Shown here: piece by piece, positions 1 through 5,632 of the stretch
How the letters are laid out: each line of letters starts with the position of its first letter
How positions within the stretch are numbered: the stretch's first letter is position 1
NCBI GenBank assembly: GCA_964466645.1
Contig: CAYXPB010000324.1
Coordinates: 1 to 5,632 of the forward strand
Origin: Acetivibrio sp964466645
Lineage (GTDB): Bacteria > Bacillota > Clostridia > Acetivibrionales > Acetivibrionaceae
Length of the DNA: 5,632 nucleotides
Direction of reading: 5' to 3'
The notes under the pieces: generated by a model
Told to the model about the DNA's origin: nothing
What the model saw: only the letters and a program-made list of their open reading frames with translations
The model's database searches: none
Translations under genes and position numbers: made by a program

Positions 1-18
1 TGGTGATGACTAAAGTTT

Positions 19-291
19 TTGGGTTTTAAAGTCATGAGCGAAGCGAATTTTCTTGGTGAAGGTATGTATGGAGATGAGAAGGACACTGCTAAAGCTGAGC
101 AGAAAAAACATATGATGTTTTCGGAAGCAGGACGGCTTGCCAAACAAGGGAAAGTAGGGGAACTGTGGCTAACTCATTATAGTCCGTCACTTACAGAGCC
201 GGAAGAATATATTGAATCAGTAAGGACAATTTTTGCAAATGCGATTGCAGGAAGGGATTTACTCAAAAAAACCATAAAGTATCAGGATTAA
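19..291 (+). pseudogene. C-terminal remnant of an RNase Z-like metallo-beta-lactamase-fold nuclease
   Basis: About 85-90 residues match the C-terminal end of clostridial ribonuclease Z (tRNA 3'-end processing, metallo-beta-lactamase fold). The key segments are EGMYGD, KKHMMFSEA and LWLTHYSPSLTEPEEY, the last carrying the His of the metal site. The protein ends normally with a basic tail and TAA at 289-291. A full RNase Z of this type has about 300 residues, so the N-terminal two-thirds with the main HxHxDH metal motif is absent. Reading back in this frame, TGA codons stand at 4-6 and 7-9. The other two forward frames close within 30 bases (TAA at 11-13 and 27-29). No Shine-Dalgarno sequence precedes the TTG at 19 or the ATG at 34. 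I therefore infer a decayed or truncated copy rather than a working gene. A frameshift or sequencing error just left of the window could give the same picture. Family assignment is fairly sure; pseudogene status is moderate. Confidence 0.6.
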
Positions 292-375
292 TCAAGAAAG
301 CTTTTCATATAGCACACGATATTTAAGTTGATGGATAGTTTTTGATTGACTAGAGAATTTTTCACAGATGTTTTT

Positions 376-418
376 ACACACAGAATTAGCTGACTTTGTT
401 GGCTCTGTGGGTGTTTTT
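376..418 (+). terminator. Rho-independent terminator-like hairpin after the RNase Z remnant
   Basis: The outer stem is ACAC/GTGT plus ACAG/CTGT (376-383 with 405-414), with a two-base GG bulge on the right. The inner stem is AGCTGAC/GTTGGCT (388-394 with 398-404), including two G-T pairs, around a TTT loop. A T-run at 414-418 follows directly. It lies about 85 bases after the remnant's stop codon and upstream of the flavodoxin promoter, so it would separate the two units. The T-rich stretch at 371-375 on the other side could let it act weakly in both directions. Inferred from base pairing only. Confidence 0.6.
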
Positions 419-466
419 ATATATGGACAACATATTATGGAATGTTGCTGTCCTGTACAAAAACGC

Positions 467-497
467 AATTAGTTTTAGGAATCACCTAAAATTAATT
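467..497. repeat. 13-bp-arm inverted repeat just upstream of the flavodoxin -35 box
   Basis: The left arm AATTAGTTTTAGG (467-479) and right arm CCTAAAATTAATT (485-497) are complementary at 12 of 13 positions around the spacer AATCA. No T-run follows, so it does not look like a terminator. It ends one base before the -35 hexamer, a position typical of an activator or repressor site. No protein can be assigned to it from sequence alone. Confidence 0.55.
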
Positions 498-498
498 C

Positions 499-530
499 TT
501 GACTATGGCGTTACTCCATAGCATTATATA
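499..530 (+). promoter_or_regulatory. Probable flavodoxin promoter with a MerR-type operator in a stretched spacer
   Basis: A -35 box TTGACT (499-504) is followed by a candidate -10 TATATA (525-530), giving a 20-bp spacer instead of the usual 17. Inside it is a dyad, CTATGG (503-508) with CCATAG (516-521). It extends to 9-bp arms around a central T with one mismatched pair. A palindrome overlapping the end of the -35 box within a 19-20 bp spacer is the classic layout for MerR-family activators, which untwist the DNA to let polymerase use the promoter. An alternative reading is a constitutive promoter with -10 CATTAT (522-527) and a 17-bp spacer. No MerR gene lies in the window. Confidence 0.5.
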
Positions 531-577
531 TTTATACAAGTCTATAAATTAGAACTTTACGAAGGGGAATAACATAT

Positions 578-1048
578 ATGAACAATGCACTGATAGTTTA
601 TTATTCGCTTTTTCAAAACACAGCGGATTTAGCGTTAGAAATAGCAATCCAGACTGGAGGCACTTTAAGAGAACTGATTCCTGATAAGAAATATTCTTTT
701 GATTATAATACGGCCGCAAAAGAAATAAGAAATGAAATTTCTCGGGGGTTTTGTCCTAAGTTGATTTCTGGAAATGAGCCAATAGATGATTACTCTACAA
801 TATTCATAGGTACACCTAACTGGTTTAAAACGTTAGCTCCGCCAGTTAGAAGCTTTATTAGCCAACATGATTTTGCAGGTAAAACCGTAGTTCCTTTTTG
901 CACTCATGGGGGCGGTGGATTTTGCCAAATTGAACTTGATATAGCTAAAGAGTGCCCAAATTCAATAACTTTGCCCGGTATTGCTGTAAACGGTACTGTT
1001 CAGCCGGAAGAGGTCACAAATTGGCTCAAGACAATCGGATACAAATAA
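578..1048 (+). CDS. Flavodoxin (single-domain FMN protein, clostridial flavodoxin-4-like family)
   Basis: This 156-residue cytoplasmic protein has a complete flavodoxin fold and should carry non-covalently bound FMN as a small electron carrier or flavin reductase-like protein. It opens with a beta strand and phosphate-binding loop, ALIVYYSLFQNTADLA (residues 4-19), where the usual family form is YYSxSGNT. A second strand and flavin loop follow, TIFIGTPNWFKTLAPPV (74-90). A third loop, VPFCTHGGGGF (105-115), is typical of the short clostridial family often annotated as flavodoxin. There is no signal peptide or membrane segment. The ATG at 578 is chosen because GAAGGGG (561-567) lies 10 bases before it and the family's N-terminus starts right there. 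It is transcribed alone and converges on the mannanase gene. The upstream dyads suggest regulation by a MerR-type factor. The physiological partner and substrate cannot be read from sequence. Confidence 0.9.
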   Translation: MNNALIVYYSLFQNTADLALEIAIQTGGTLRELIPDKKYSFDYNTAAKEIRNEISRGFCPKLISGNEPIDDYSTIFIGTPNWFKTLAPPVRSFISQHDFAGKTVVPFCTHGGGGFCQIELDIAKECPNSITLPGIAVNGTVQPEEVTNWLKTIGYK

Positions 1049-1188
1049 TAAATGTAAAGGTTCTCAAGAATGTGGGTTAAAAAGCTTTTCTTAAGATAGA
1101 AAAAACTTAAGATATTAAATATAAGTGGTAATGCTATTATTATAAAATAAGCATTGCGTAACTCTTTCTTTTATATGAAATTAAAATA

Positions 1189-1226
1189 GCTATCGCATCA
1201 GAGGTTTCAGCCACTGATGCGACAGC
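1189..1226 (-). terminator. Rho-independent terminator of the GH26 mannanase gene
   Basis: Arms of 13 bases pair around a 12-base loop (1189-1201 with 1214-1226). The core is CGCATCAG/CTGATGCG, and the single non-Watson-Crick position becomes a G-U pair in the minus-strand transcript. Reading on the minus strand, the hairpin starts 16 bases after the TAG stop. It is followed by the T-rich run TATTTTAATTT (complement of 1178-1188). The plus side lacks a T-run, so the element is directed at the minus-strand transcript. Flavodoxin transcripts have only weaker AT-rich dyads of their own (TCTTAAG/CTTAAGA at 1089-1095 and 1106-1112). Confidence 0.8.
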
Positions 1227-1242
1227 AAAGTTATTTAATCTT

Positions 1243-3021
1243 CTATTCTGTAGGAAATTTACTAATCATGCCAAGAAGCTTTTGCCTCATGTATGCAAAA
1301 TCCAAAGCGTTTACGTCCCCGCTGCCATCTACATCTGCATTAGTTAAATCAATAGGTAAATTAGTTAACATGAGTAGGTAGGATCTCAAGAGTCCAAAAT
1401 CTATTGAATTAAAGCTACCATCTGAATTCAGATCACCCACAACACCTTTTGGTGGTGTAGGTGTTGGAATAATAATTCCAGTATCATAAAGGTCTTTTGG
1501 CAGTTCATCAAGAGTTATTACGTGTTTGCTGTTGTAGATAGTATTGAGAAGGGTAGGATCATTAAATCTTGGACTGGTTAGGAACTCACCGTACCATGGG
1601 CAGAAATACAGCCACCAAGCTCCTTCATTAACTATGTTTTGAATATCTGGGATAACGTCATTCTCAGTTAATGCAACCATCTTTGTATCGTTTGTGTAAT
1701 TTACAAGGGTAAGAAATAATGATGTTGCAGCGCTTGTTCCCCATGTAGATGGAGAACCTTCGTACTTGTCATAGGCAACTATATCCACATATTCATCACC
1801 GGGGTACCATTCAAAGGAATTTGCATAGGTATAAAGGTTTACTTCCCATATTAGGTTATGGATACCATATTCTTCAGTCAGAGTCTTATAGAGAAGTTTC
1901 CACAGGTCCTTATAAACTTCTGCGCCGGAGGAACCCCACCAGAACCAAGCTCCTGAACCGTCTAAGTTGTTGTTGCCTTCAGCTTCATGGAAAGGACGGA
2001 AAAGAACAGGTACGTTTGCTTCCTGAAGGATGAGGAGCTGCTCTGCAAGGTCTTCAATTGCCATCATCAGGTAAGTGTATTCCTTTGATGTTTTATCAAG
2101 ACACTTAGCTGTATTAAAGCTAGATGTGGGTTTGTATGTACATTTTGTCCAATCAAGTGTATCGCCAGGTGTATAGCTTGTAAAATCCGAGGGGACATTA
2201 ATGTGCCAACAAGCTGTTGCAATACCGCCGCGCTCTTTTACCCACTCGATGATACGGTCTGTCGTGCCATCTTCCCAACCATATAGAGGATTGTAGTTCA
2301 TAAAGTCAAAGCCTCTAATTGCAGGATATTTGCCTGTCTTATCATAAATATAGTCAAATTCGAGTTCCATGTTACCGTCATTTCCATTGCCGTAGATTTC
2401 CTGTTGACCGGAGATAACATACTTTCCGTACACGCTGGTTAGATATTGATTGAGTTTTTTAGTTTCAGCAGTTGCATTCTTATCACATAGAGTTGGGTCG
2501 ATTTTTAGGTCAGGCATATCGGCATAGTCAAAAGTTACTGTGTCGTAAAGTATATAACCCCAGCTTCCCGAGGTTCCTATTTCAATTGTTGCTGTACCTG
2601 CTTCAAGATAGAAAAAACCGAAGCTGTAATCAATCCATTCGTTCTTGTTTGGTATATAGAAATTACCAAGATGTTTGCCGTTAACACTAACAGCCTGAAG
2701 TCTGGTTTCATTTTCTTCGCCAAGGTACATCCAGCATCTTGTGGAAAGCTCATACATAGCACTTTCGGGAACTGAGACTTTCAAAGTTATTATGCCGTCA
2801 TTGGTTACCCAGACAAAGCCTTCACCGGAATAGCCCGGATATTGAGTATCGTATACATTGGTAGTAGTAGTGGCACTTTTGCTTAGAGTACAAGCTTCAG
2901 CTTCCACATTTACAGGAAGTGAGTTTGCGGCCTTAACTGATACGGGCATGGATAAAAGGATAGAACATGCCATTACAACTGTTGTCAACAAAGACAAACC
3001 TCTGCTGAAAATTTTCTTCAT
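1243..3021 (-). CDS. Secreted cellulosomal beta-mannanase: CBM35-GH26-dockerin
   Basis: An endo-beta-1,4-mannanase (EC 3.2.1.78) predicted to cut mannan, galactomannan or glucomannan outside the cell while docked to a scaffoldin. It has 592 residues. A signal peptide (about 1-31) has KK at its start, a hydrophobic core 9-29 and likely cleavage at VKA-A. A CBM35-like beta-sandwich (about 36-168, opening VNVEAEA) follows. The GH26 domain (about 187-505) contains FRPFHEAEG with the acid/base Glu346 after His345, then AWFWWG (358-363), WYPGDEYVD (405-413) and ALTEND with the probable nucleophile Glu453. The 107-residue spacing between the two Glu residues fits GH26. A PTPTPP linker leads to a type I dockerin (528-592) with two calcium loops: Asp530/Asn532/Asp534/Asn538/Asp541, and a second at ADVDGSGDVNALD. 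The ATG at 3021 is chosen because AAGGAG (3030-3035) lies 8 bases upstream; the GTG at 3028-3030 overlaps that site. Domain order matches known clostridial Man26A enzymes. A GH74 gene lies upstream on the same strand. Confidence 0.96.
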   Translation of the reverse strand: MKKIFSRGLSLLTTVVMACSILLSMPVSVKAANSLPVNVEAEACTLSKSATTTTNVYDTQYPGYSGEGFVWVTNDGIITLKVSVPESAMYELSTRCWMYLGEENETRLQAVSVNGKHLGNFYIPNKNEWIDYSFGFFYLEAGTATIEIGTSGSWGYILYDTVTFDYADMPDLKIDPTLCDKNATAETKKLNQYLTSVYGKYVISGQQEIYGNGNDGNMELEFDYIYDKTGKYPAIRGFDFMNYNPLYGWEDGTTDRIIEWVKERGGIATACWHINVPSDFTSYTPGDTLDWTKCTYKPTSSFNTAKCLDKTSKEYTYLMMAIEDLAEQLLILQEANVPVLFRPFHEAEGNNNLDGSGAWFWWGSSGAEVYKDLWKLLYKTLTEEYGIHNLIWEVNLYTYANSFEWYPGDEYVDIVAYDKYEGSPSTWGTSAATSLFLTLVNYTNDTKMVALTENDVIPDIQNIVNEGAWWLYFCPWYGEFLTSPRFNDPTLLNTIYNSKHVITLDELPKDLYDTGIIIPTPTPPKGVVGDLNSDGSFNSIDFGLLRSYLLMLTNLPIDLTNADVDGSGDVNALDFAYMRQKLLGMISKFPTE

Positions 3022-3029
3022 AAAATACA

Positions 3030-3035
3030 CTCCTT
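3030..3035 (-). promoter_or_regulatory. Ribosome binding site fixing the GH26 start
   Basis: The minus strand reads AAGGAG here, 8 bases before the ATG at 3019-3021. An in-frame GTG three codons further upstream (3028-3030) would overlap this site and would put MYF before the MKK that opens the signal peptide. The ATG is therefore the start. Confidence 0.85.
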
Positions 3036-3076
3036 AAAATTTAAATTTAATGTATTTTTAGGTGATTTTAAAAACG

Positions 3077-3103
3077 ATAATAGAGTATAGTCCAAAATGT
3101 AAA
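3077..3103 (-). promoter_or_regulatory. Possible GH26 promoter
   Basis: On the minus strand a -35-like TTTACA (3098-3103) and a -10-like TATTAT (3077-3082) are separated by 15 bases, which is shorter than ideal. The -10 lies about 55 bases before the start codon. The inner inverted repeat begins two bases beyond the -35 box. In AT-rich DNA such matches arise easily, so this is only a candidate. Confidence 0.3.
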
Positions 3104-3105
3104 TT

Positions 3106-3135
3106 AAAGCTTTGAAAATACAATTTCAAAGTTTT
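3106..3135. repeat. 12-bp-arm inverted repeat upstream of the GH26 gene
   Basis: AAAGCTTTGAAA (3106-3117) and TTTCAAAGTTTT (3124-3135) are complementary at 11 of 12 positions around ATACAA. The odd position is a G-U pair in plus-strand RNA. It lies next to the possible GH26 -35 box, so it could be an operator. There is no T-run on the minus side to suggest a terminator. An outer pair, AGGTGATTT (3060-3068) and AAATCACCT (3139-3147), flanks it. Confidence 0.5.
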
Positions 3136-3280
3136 GAGAAATCACCTTATAAAAAACAAAGTTGGGTTAGTGAGAAATAATGCTGTAAAGAAAATGATTT
3201 GTTATATGTGAAAATGGACAACTTCTCTTATAATAAAATTGTATCATTTTCGAGATATAATATCAATTATTTGATCGTAA

Positions 3281-3328
3281 TGGAGGAGCTGTTGCACTAA
3301 GAATCGCAACAGCCCCTTCATTTTGTTT
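3281..3328 (+). terminator. Terminator-like hairpin downstream of GH74, with its T-run on the plus side
   Basis: Arms TGGAGGAGCTGTTGC (3281-3295) and GCAACAGCCCCTTCA (3306-3320) pair over 15 positions with one mismatch and one G-T pair, around a 10-base loop. The core GCTGTTGC/GCAACAGC is perfect. The plus strand continues TTTTGTTT (3321-3328). The minus-strand side continues ATTACGATC, without a T-run. By position, 36 bases past the GH74 stop, it should end the minus-strand GH74 transcript, and A-rich DNA precedes it on that strand. By its T-run it favours plus-strand transcripts. It may work both ways or protect the GH74 3' end. Confidence 0.6.
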
Positions 3329-3356
3329 ATATTAATTTAAATTCATACTGCTAAGT

Positions 3357-5632
3357 TTATAAGGAGTTGGTAAACCCTAATAAATATTTCCTTAGTAACC
3401 CAAAATCAATAGAGTTTACTTCTTTATCATTGTTAACATCAGCATTAATCAATTGATCTTCGGAAAGAGTATTCATACCAAGGAGATACAATCTTAAAGC
3501 TGCAAAATCAAGGGAATTGATTTCTTCGTCTATAATTATATCGCCCTTGCTAGAAGGCTTTGCAGTAGGTGTAGGTGTTGGAGCGATAGTAGGTTTTGGA
3601 GTTGTTATAGTACCCGATGTAGGTTCTCCATATACAATACCTCTTCCGTTAGTCGCTACAAAAACACGTCCATAAACTCTTAAATCACCTGTGATTGAGT
3701 AATTTATAGAACCATATTGATGCTGATCATCATTAACTCTTACCCAACTTTTAGCCATATCATCGGAACGATAAACAGCGTATAACCCGTCTGTCTCACC
3801 ACACATATAAATAGCAAGATAATCTTCTCCGGCTTTAGCTTTACCAAATCCAATTACATCACATCGGTTAATTCCATCAACCTTAGTTATTGTTTTACCA
3901 CCGTCAGTTGTGTAGGAAAGACCTGTAGTTGGACCAGGAATCCATACATGACCTTCTTTACCGGGAACTGCTTTGATTTTGGCAGTATCTGAATCAAGGC
4001 CTGTTTTGACAGCTTCAAAGGTTAGACCACCATCATTACTTACATAGAATGTATTTTTTGCGTAAGCATAGAATACTTTTGGATTAACTCTGTCGGAACA
4101 AACGTTTGCACCGGCAGGAAGAGTACTGACAGCTTTCCAGCCTCCGGTTACATAACATATAACTCCCTGACTAGTACTTGTTGACCATACAAAAGTTGAG
4201 CCGTCAGCAGATACTGCTACAGTACCACCTTGTACGATATCATCCTCAGAGGTAGCAGGGAAAGTATAGCTAACGTTTGGCTGGACTTCAGACCAAGTCT
4301 TGCCACCATCTTTTGACATCGCAACAGTCTTTTTTATCATTTCGTATTGCTCTTTATCCTTAGCACCTACTCTTACAATAATATTTGGGTTGAGCTCTGC
4401 ATAATCCAAACCTGTAGTGTTGGTAAATACAGGGTTTTCCATCATCATGTCAGGACCTTTTTCTAAATCCTTATGTACAAAGCCGCATATATCGCCAAGG
4501 CCACTTATAAGCTCTACCCCGTCAACTGGAGGGCAAATCAGATTTAAAACTGCAGTTTGTTCAACTCCCATTCCCATAACTTCAATATTTATATATTTAC
4601 CTTTATCCCAGTCGGTCAAATTTTTTGTTCCATAAATAGTAGCACCCGTAACATACATCATTTCATCCGAATTAAAAGGATCAATCTCTATATCACCAAT
4701 CATCCAGCCTAGTTTTGGTGAAGGTGTGTCCATTATTTCCATACCAGTGATTAATCCACCCTCTGTAGCGTTTGTTGTCTTACCCCATGCAAGCCAAGGT
4801 GCTTTTGATATATCCAAGGTATATTTCAATTCCCTTGATGGCCAATCTCCATGTTCCCAAATAGGATCCCAAGTATCACCTGCGTTGGTTGTACGGAAGA
4901 TAATGTCATCCGGCCACCAGCACTCCAGAGACGTAACTATAAGGGTATCCGGATTTTGTGCATCCACACTTAAGCCACCAAATCCGTAATAGTTTTCATA
5001 TTTAGGTGAACCATCCCAGTTAGATCCGCTAGGAGGAGTGATATCTGTCCACACACCTGTATTTGTATCATATTTATAAACGGCTCCATCTTGACACTGA
5101 TAAGGACCACCTCTGTCGCCATATGTAACATATAGAATACCTTTTTTACTTATAACTGCATGATGAGGAATTCCGATAGTTAAAGCGTCAGGGTTGTGTC
5201 TTGTGAAAGTGGCCTCGGTGGGCTGTCCTTCAAGAGGTTCCCAGGTCTTACCAGCATCATGGCTGACATATAGAGGATTCTCTTTATCCGCAACACCTAC
5301 ATAAATGTCTTTTGTTGGTGTACCTTTAGTACCCTTGTCCGAGTCAAAAGTTACAAAGCACAATCCCAAATTATCAGATGTATACTCAAAATTAGGATCC
5401 TCAACATAATTTCCTCCGTTTGTGAAACTGCTTACTTTAGCCCAAGTTTTACCATAGTCTGTACTTTTCCACAAACCATTACCGCCTCTTGCAGCAAAAT
5501 ACAATATGTTGTTGCTGTTCGGGTCTACCATCAAACGTTCACCAACCGAACGACCAGGCATATTTCCACCAAATTTGAAAGGCAGTTCGGTTCTTTCCCA
5601 AGTCTTGCCGTAATCTTCTGAACGTAGAATAT
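3357..5632 (-). CDS. Cellulosomal GH74 xyloglucanase with dockerin (5' end beyond window)
   Basis: A secreted xyloglucan-specific endo-beta-1,4-glucanase-type enzyme. The reading frame runs open to the right edge, giving 757 visible residues; the start codon, signal peptide and N-terminal blade are missing. The Met at 5561 is internal, since the residues before it (ILRSEDYGKTWERTELPF, then GGNMPGRSVGERL) are core GH74. Two seven-bladed propellers show as repeated Asp-box motifs, including SEDYGKTW (visible 4-11), STDYGKTW (56-63), SHDAGKTW (123-130), SKDGGKTW (439-446) and SNDGGLTF (531-538). Other signatures are SPKLGWMIGDIEIDPFNSD and GLDYAELNPN. The catalytic acid is probably Asp380 in LGDICGF, by its spacing against C. 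thermocellum Xgh74A (recalled, not aligned). The other catalytic Asp would lie off-window. A Pro/Thr linker (about 678-694) leads to a C-terminal dockerin (696-757) whose first calcium loop is degenerate. It precedes the mannanase gene on the same strand. Endo versus exo mode cannot be judged. Confidence 0.95.
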   Translation of the reverse strand, partial: ILRSEDYGKTWERTELPFKFGGNMPGRSVGERLMVDPNSNNILYFAARGGNGLWKSTDYGKTWAKVSSFTNGGNYVEDPNFEYTSDNLGLCFVTFDSDKGTKGTPTKDIYVGVADKENPLYVSHDAGKTWEPLEGQPTEATFTRHNPDALTIGIPHHAVISKKGILYVTYGDRGGPYQCQDGAVYKYDTNTGVWTDITPPSGSNWDGSPKYENYYGFGGLSVDAQNPDTLIVTSLECWWPDDIIFRTTNAGDTWDPIWEHGDWPSRELKYTLDISKAPWLAWGKTTNATEGGLITGMEIMDTPSPKLGWMIGDIEIDPFNSDEMMYVTGATIYGTKNLTDWDKGKYINIEVMGMGVEQTAVLNLICPPVDGVELISGLGDICGFVHKDLEKGPDMMMENPVFTNTTGLDYAELNPNIIVRVGAKDKEQYEMIKKTVAMSKDGGKTWSEVQPNVSYTFPATSEDDIVQGGTVAVSADGSTFVWSTSTSQGVICYVTGGWKAVSTLPAGANVCSDRVNPKVFYAYAKNTFYVSNDGGLTFEAVKTGLDSDTAKIKAVPGKEGHVWIPGPTTGLSYTTDGGKTITKVDGINRCDVIGFGKAKAGEDYLAIYMCGETDGLYAVYRSDDMAKSWVRVNDDQHQYGSINYSITGDLRVYGRVFVATNGRGIVYGEPTSGTITTPKPTIAPTPTPTAKPSSKGDIIIDEEINSLDFAALRLYLLGMNTLSEDQLINADVNNDKEVNSIDFGLLRKYLLGFTNSL

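Larger units (their letters stand above)
3022..3356. other. Intergenic region between the GH74 and GH26 genes
   Basis: These 335 bases hold no convincing gene. From the GH26 side they contain its ribosome binding site, a possible promoter, two nested inverted repeats (outer arms 3060-3068 and 3139-3147; inner arms 3106-3117 and 3124-3135) and a terminator-like hairpin at 3281-3320. A perfect TATAAT on the plus strand at 3229-3234 has no matching -35 box. The length and the hairpin suggest that the two glycosidases are separate transcription units, though read-through cannot be excluded. Confidence 0.7.

Noticed and set aside
1089..1155. AT-rich dyads TCTTAAG/CTTAAGA and AATGCT/AGCATT as the flavodoxin terminator
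   Set aside because: The stems are only 6-7 bp with long loops and no clean T-run directly after them, so the support is too weak to list as a terminator.
1749..2033. Plus-strand open frame of 94 codons
   Set aside because: It lies wholly inside the GH26 coding region on the opposite strand, has no ribosome binding site, and gives a low-complexity product unlike any known family.
2472..2762. Short open frames on both strands inside the 5' half of the GH26 gene
   Set aside because: They overlap the well-supported CBM35/GH26 reading frame and show no family motifs.
2956..3021. Lipoprotein signal (VMAC) at the GH26 N-terminus
   Set aside because: Cys19 lies inside the hydrophobic core, which continues about ten residues further to a good signal peptidase I site (VKA-A). 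A free secreted cellulosomal enzyme fits better.
1440..3600. Direct repeat GGTGTAGGTGTTGGA in both glycosidase genes (near 1455 and 3570)
   Set aside because: It encodes the Pro/Thr linker before each dockerin, so the similarity reflects shared protein architecture rather than a mobile or regulatory repeat.
4417..4989. Two plus-strand open frames of 72 and 87 codons
   Set aside because: They are antisense to conserved GH74 coding sequence and lack start signals.
5559..5561. ATG as the start of the GH74 gene
   Set aside because: The frame continues upstream with GH74 core residues including an Asp-box, and no ribosome binding site precedes this ATG, so it is an internal Met.

Overview
The window suggests a low-GC, cellulosome-forming member of the Clostridia. 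Two secreted hemicellulases end in type I dockerins, linkers are Pro/Thr-rich, intergenic DNA is strongly AT-rich, and ribosome binding sites are strong and purine-rich. The dockerin recognition positions read Ser-Ile, Ala-Leu, Ser-Leu and Ser-Ile, each followed by Asp-Phe. This differs from the Ser-Thr pairs usual in C. thermocellum and fits a Ruminiclostridium/Clostridium-type or related cellulosome. The species cannot be fixed from this window.

Left part (1-577): the C-terminal third of a clostridial RNase Z-like protein lies at the left edge on the + strand, with in-frame stops just upstream, so it looks like a remnant. An intrinsic terminator-like hairpin follows. After it comes a compact control region with an imperfect hairpin, a 13-bp-arm inverted repeat and a MerR-type dyad inside an unusually long -35/-10 spacer.

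Middle (578-1242): a complete single-domain flavodoxin is read on the + strand, convergent with the next gene. Between them is a strong terminator for the minus-strand gene.

Right part (1243-5632, minus strand): first in transcription order is a dockerin-bearing GH74 xyloglucanase whose 5' end lies beyond the right edge. A 335-base gap follows, with a terminator-like hairpin, nested inverted repeats and a possible promoter. Then comes a complete mannanase with signal peptide, CBM35, GH26 and dockerin. Both enzymes should be exported and dock onto a scaffoldin. GH74 would attack the xyloglucan coat on cellulose and GH26 the mannan/glucomannan fraction, so the pair fits deconstruction of primary walls or softwood-type hemicellulose.

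I found no CRISPR array, tRNA, rRNA, insertion sequence or novel multi-gene system. The most interesting parts are non-coding: the flavodoxin control region and the repeats between the two glycosidase genes.
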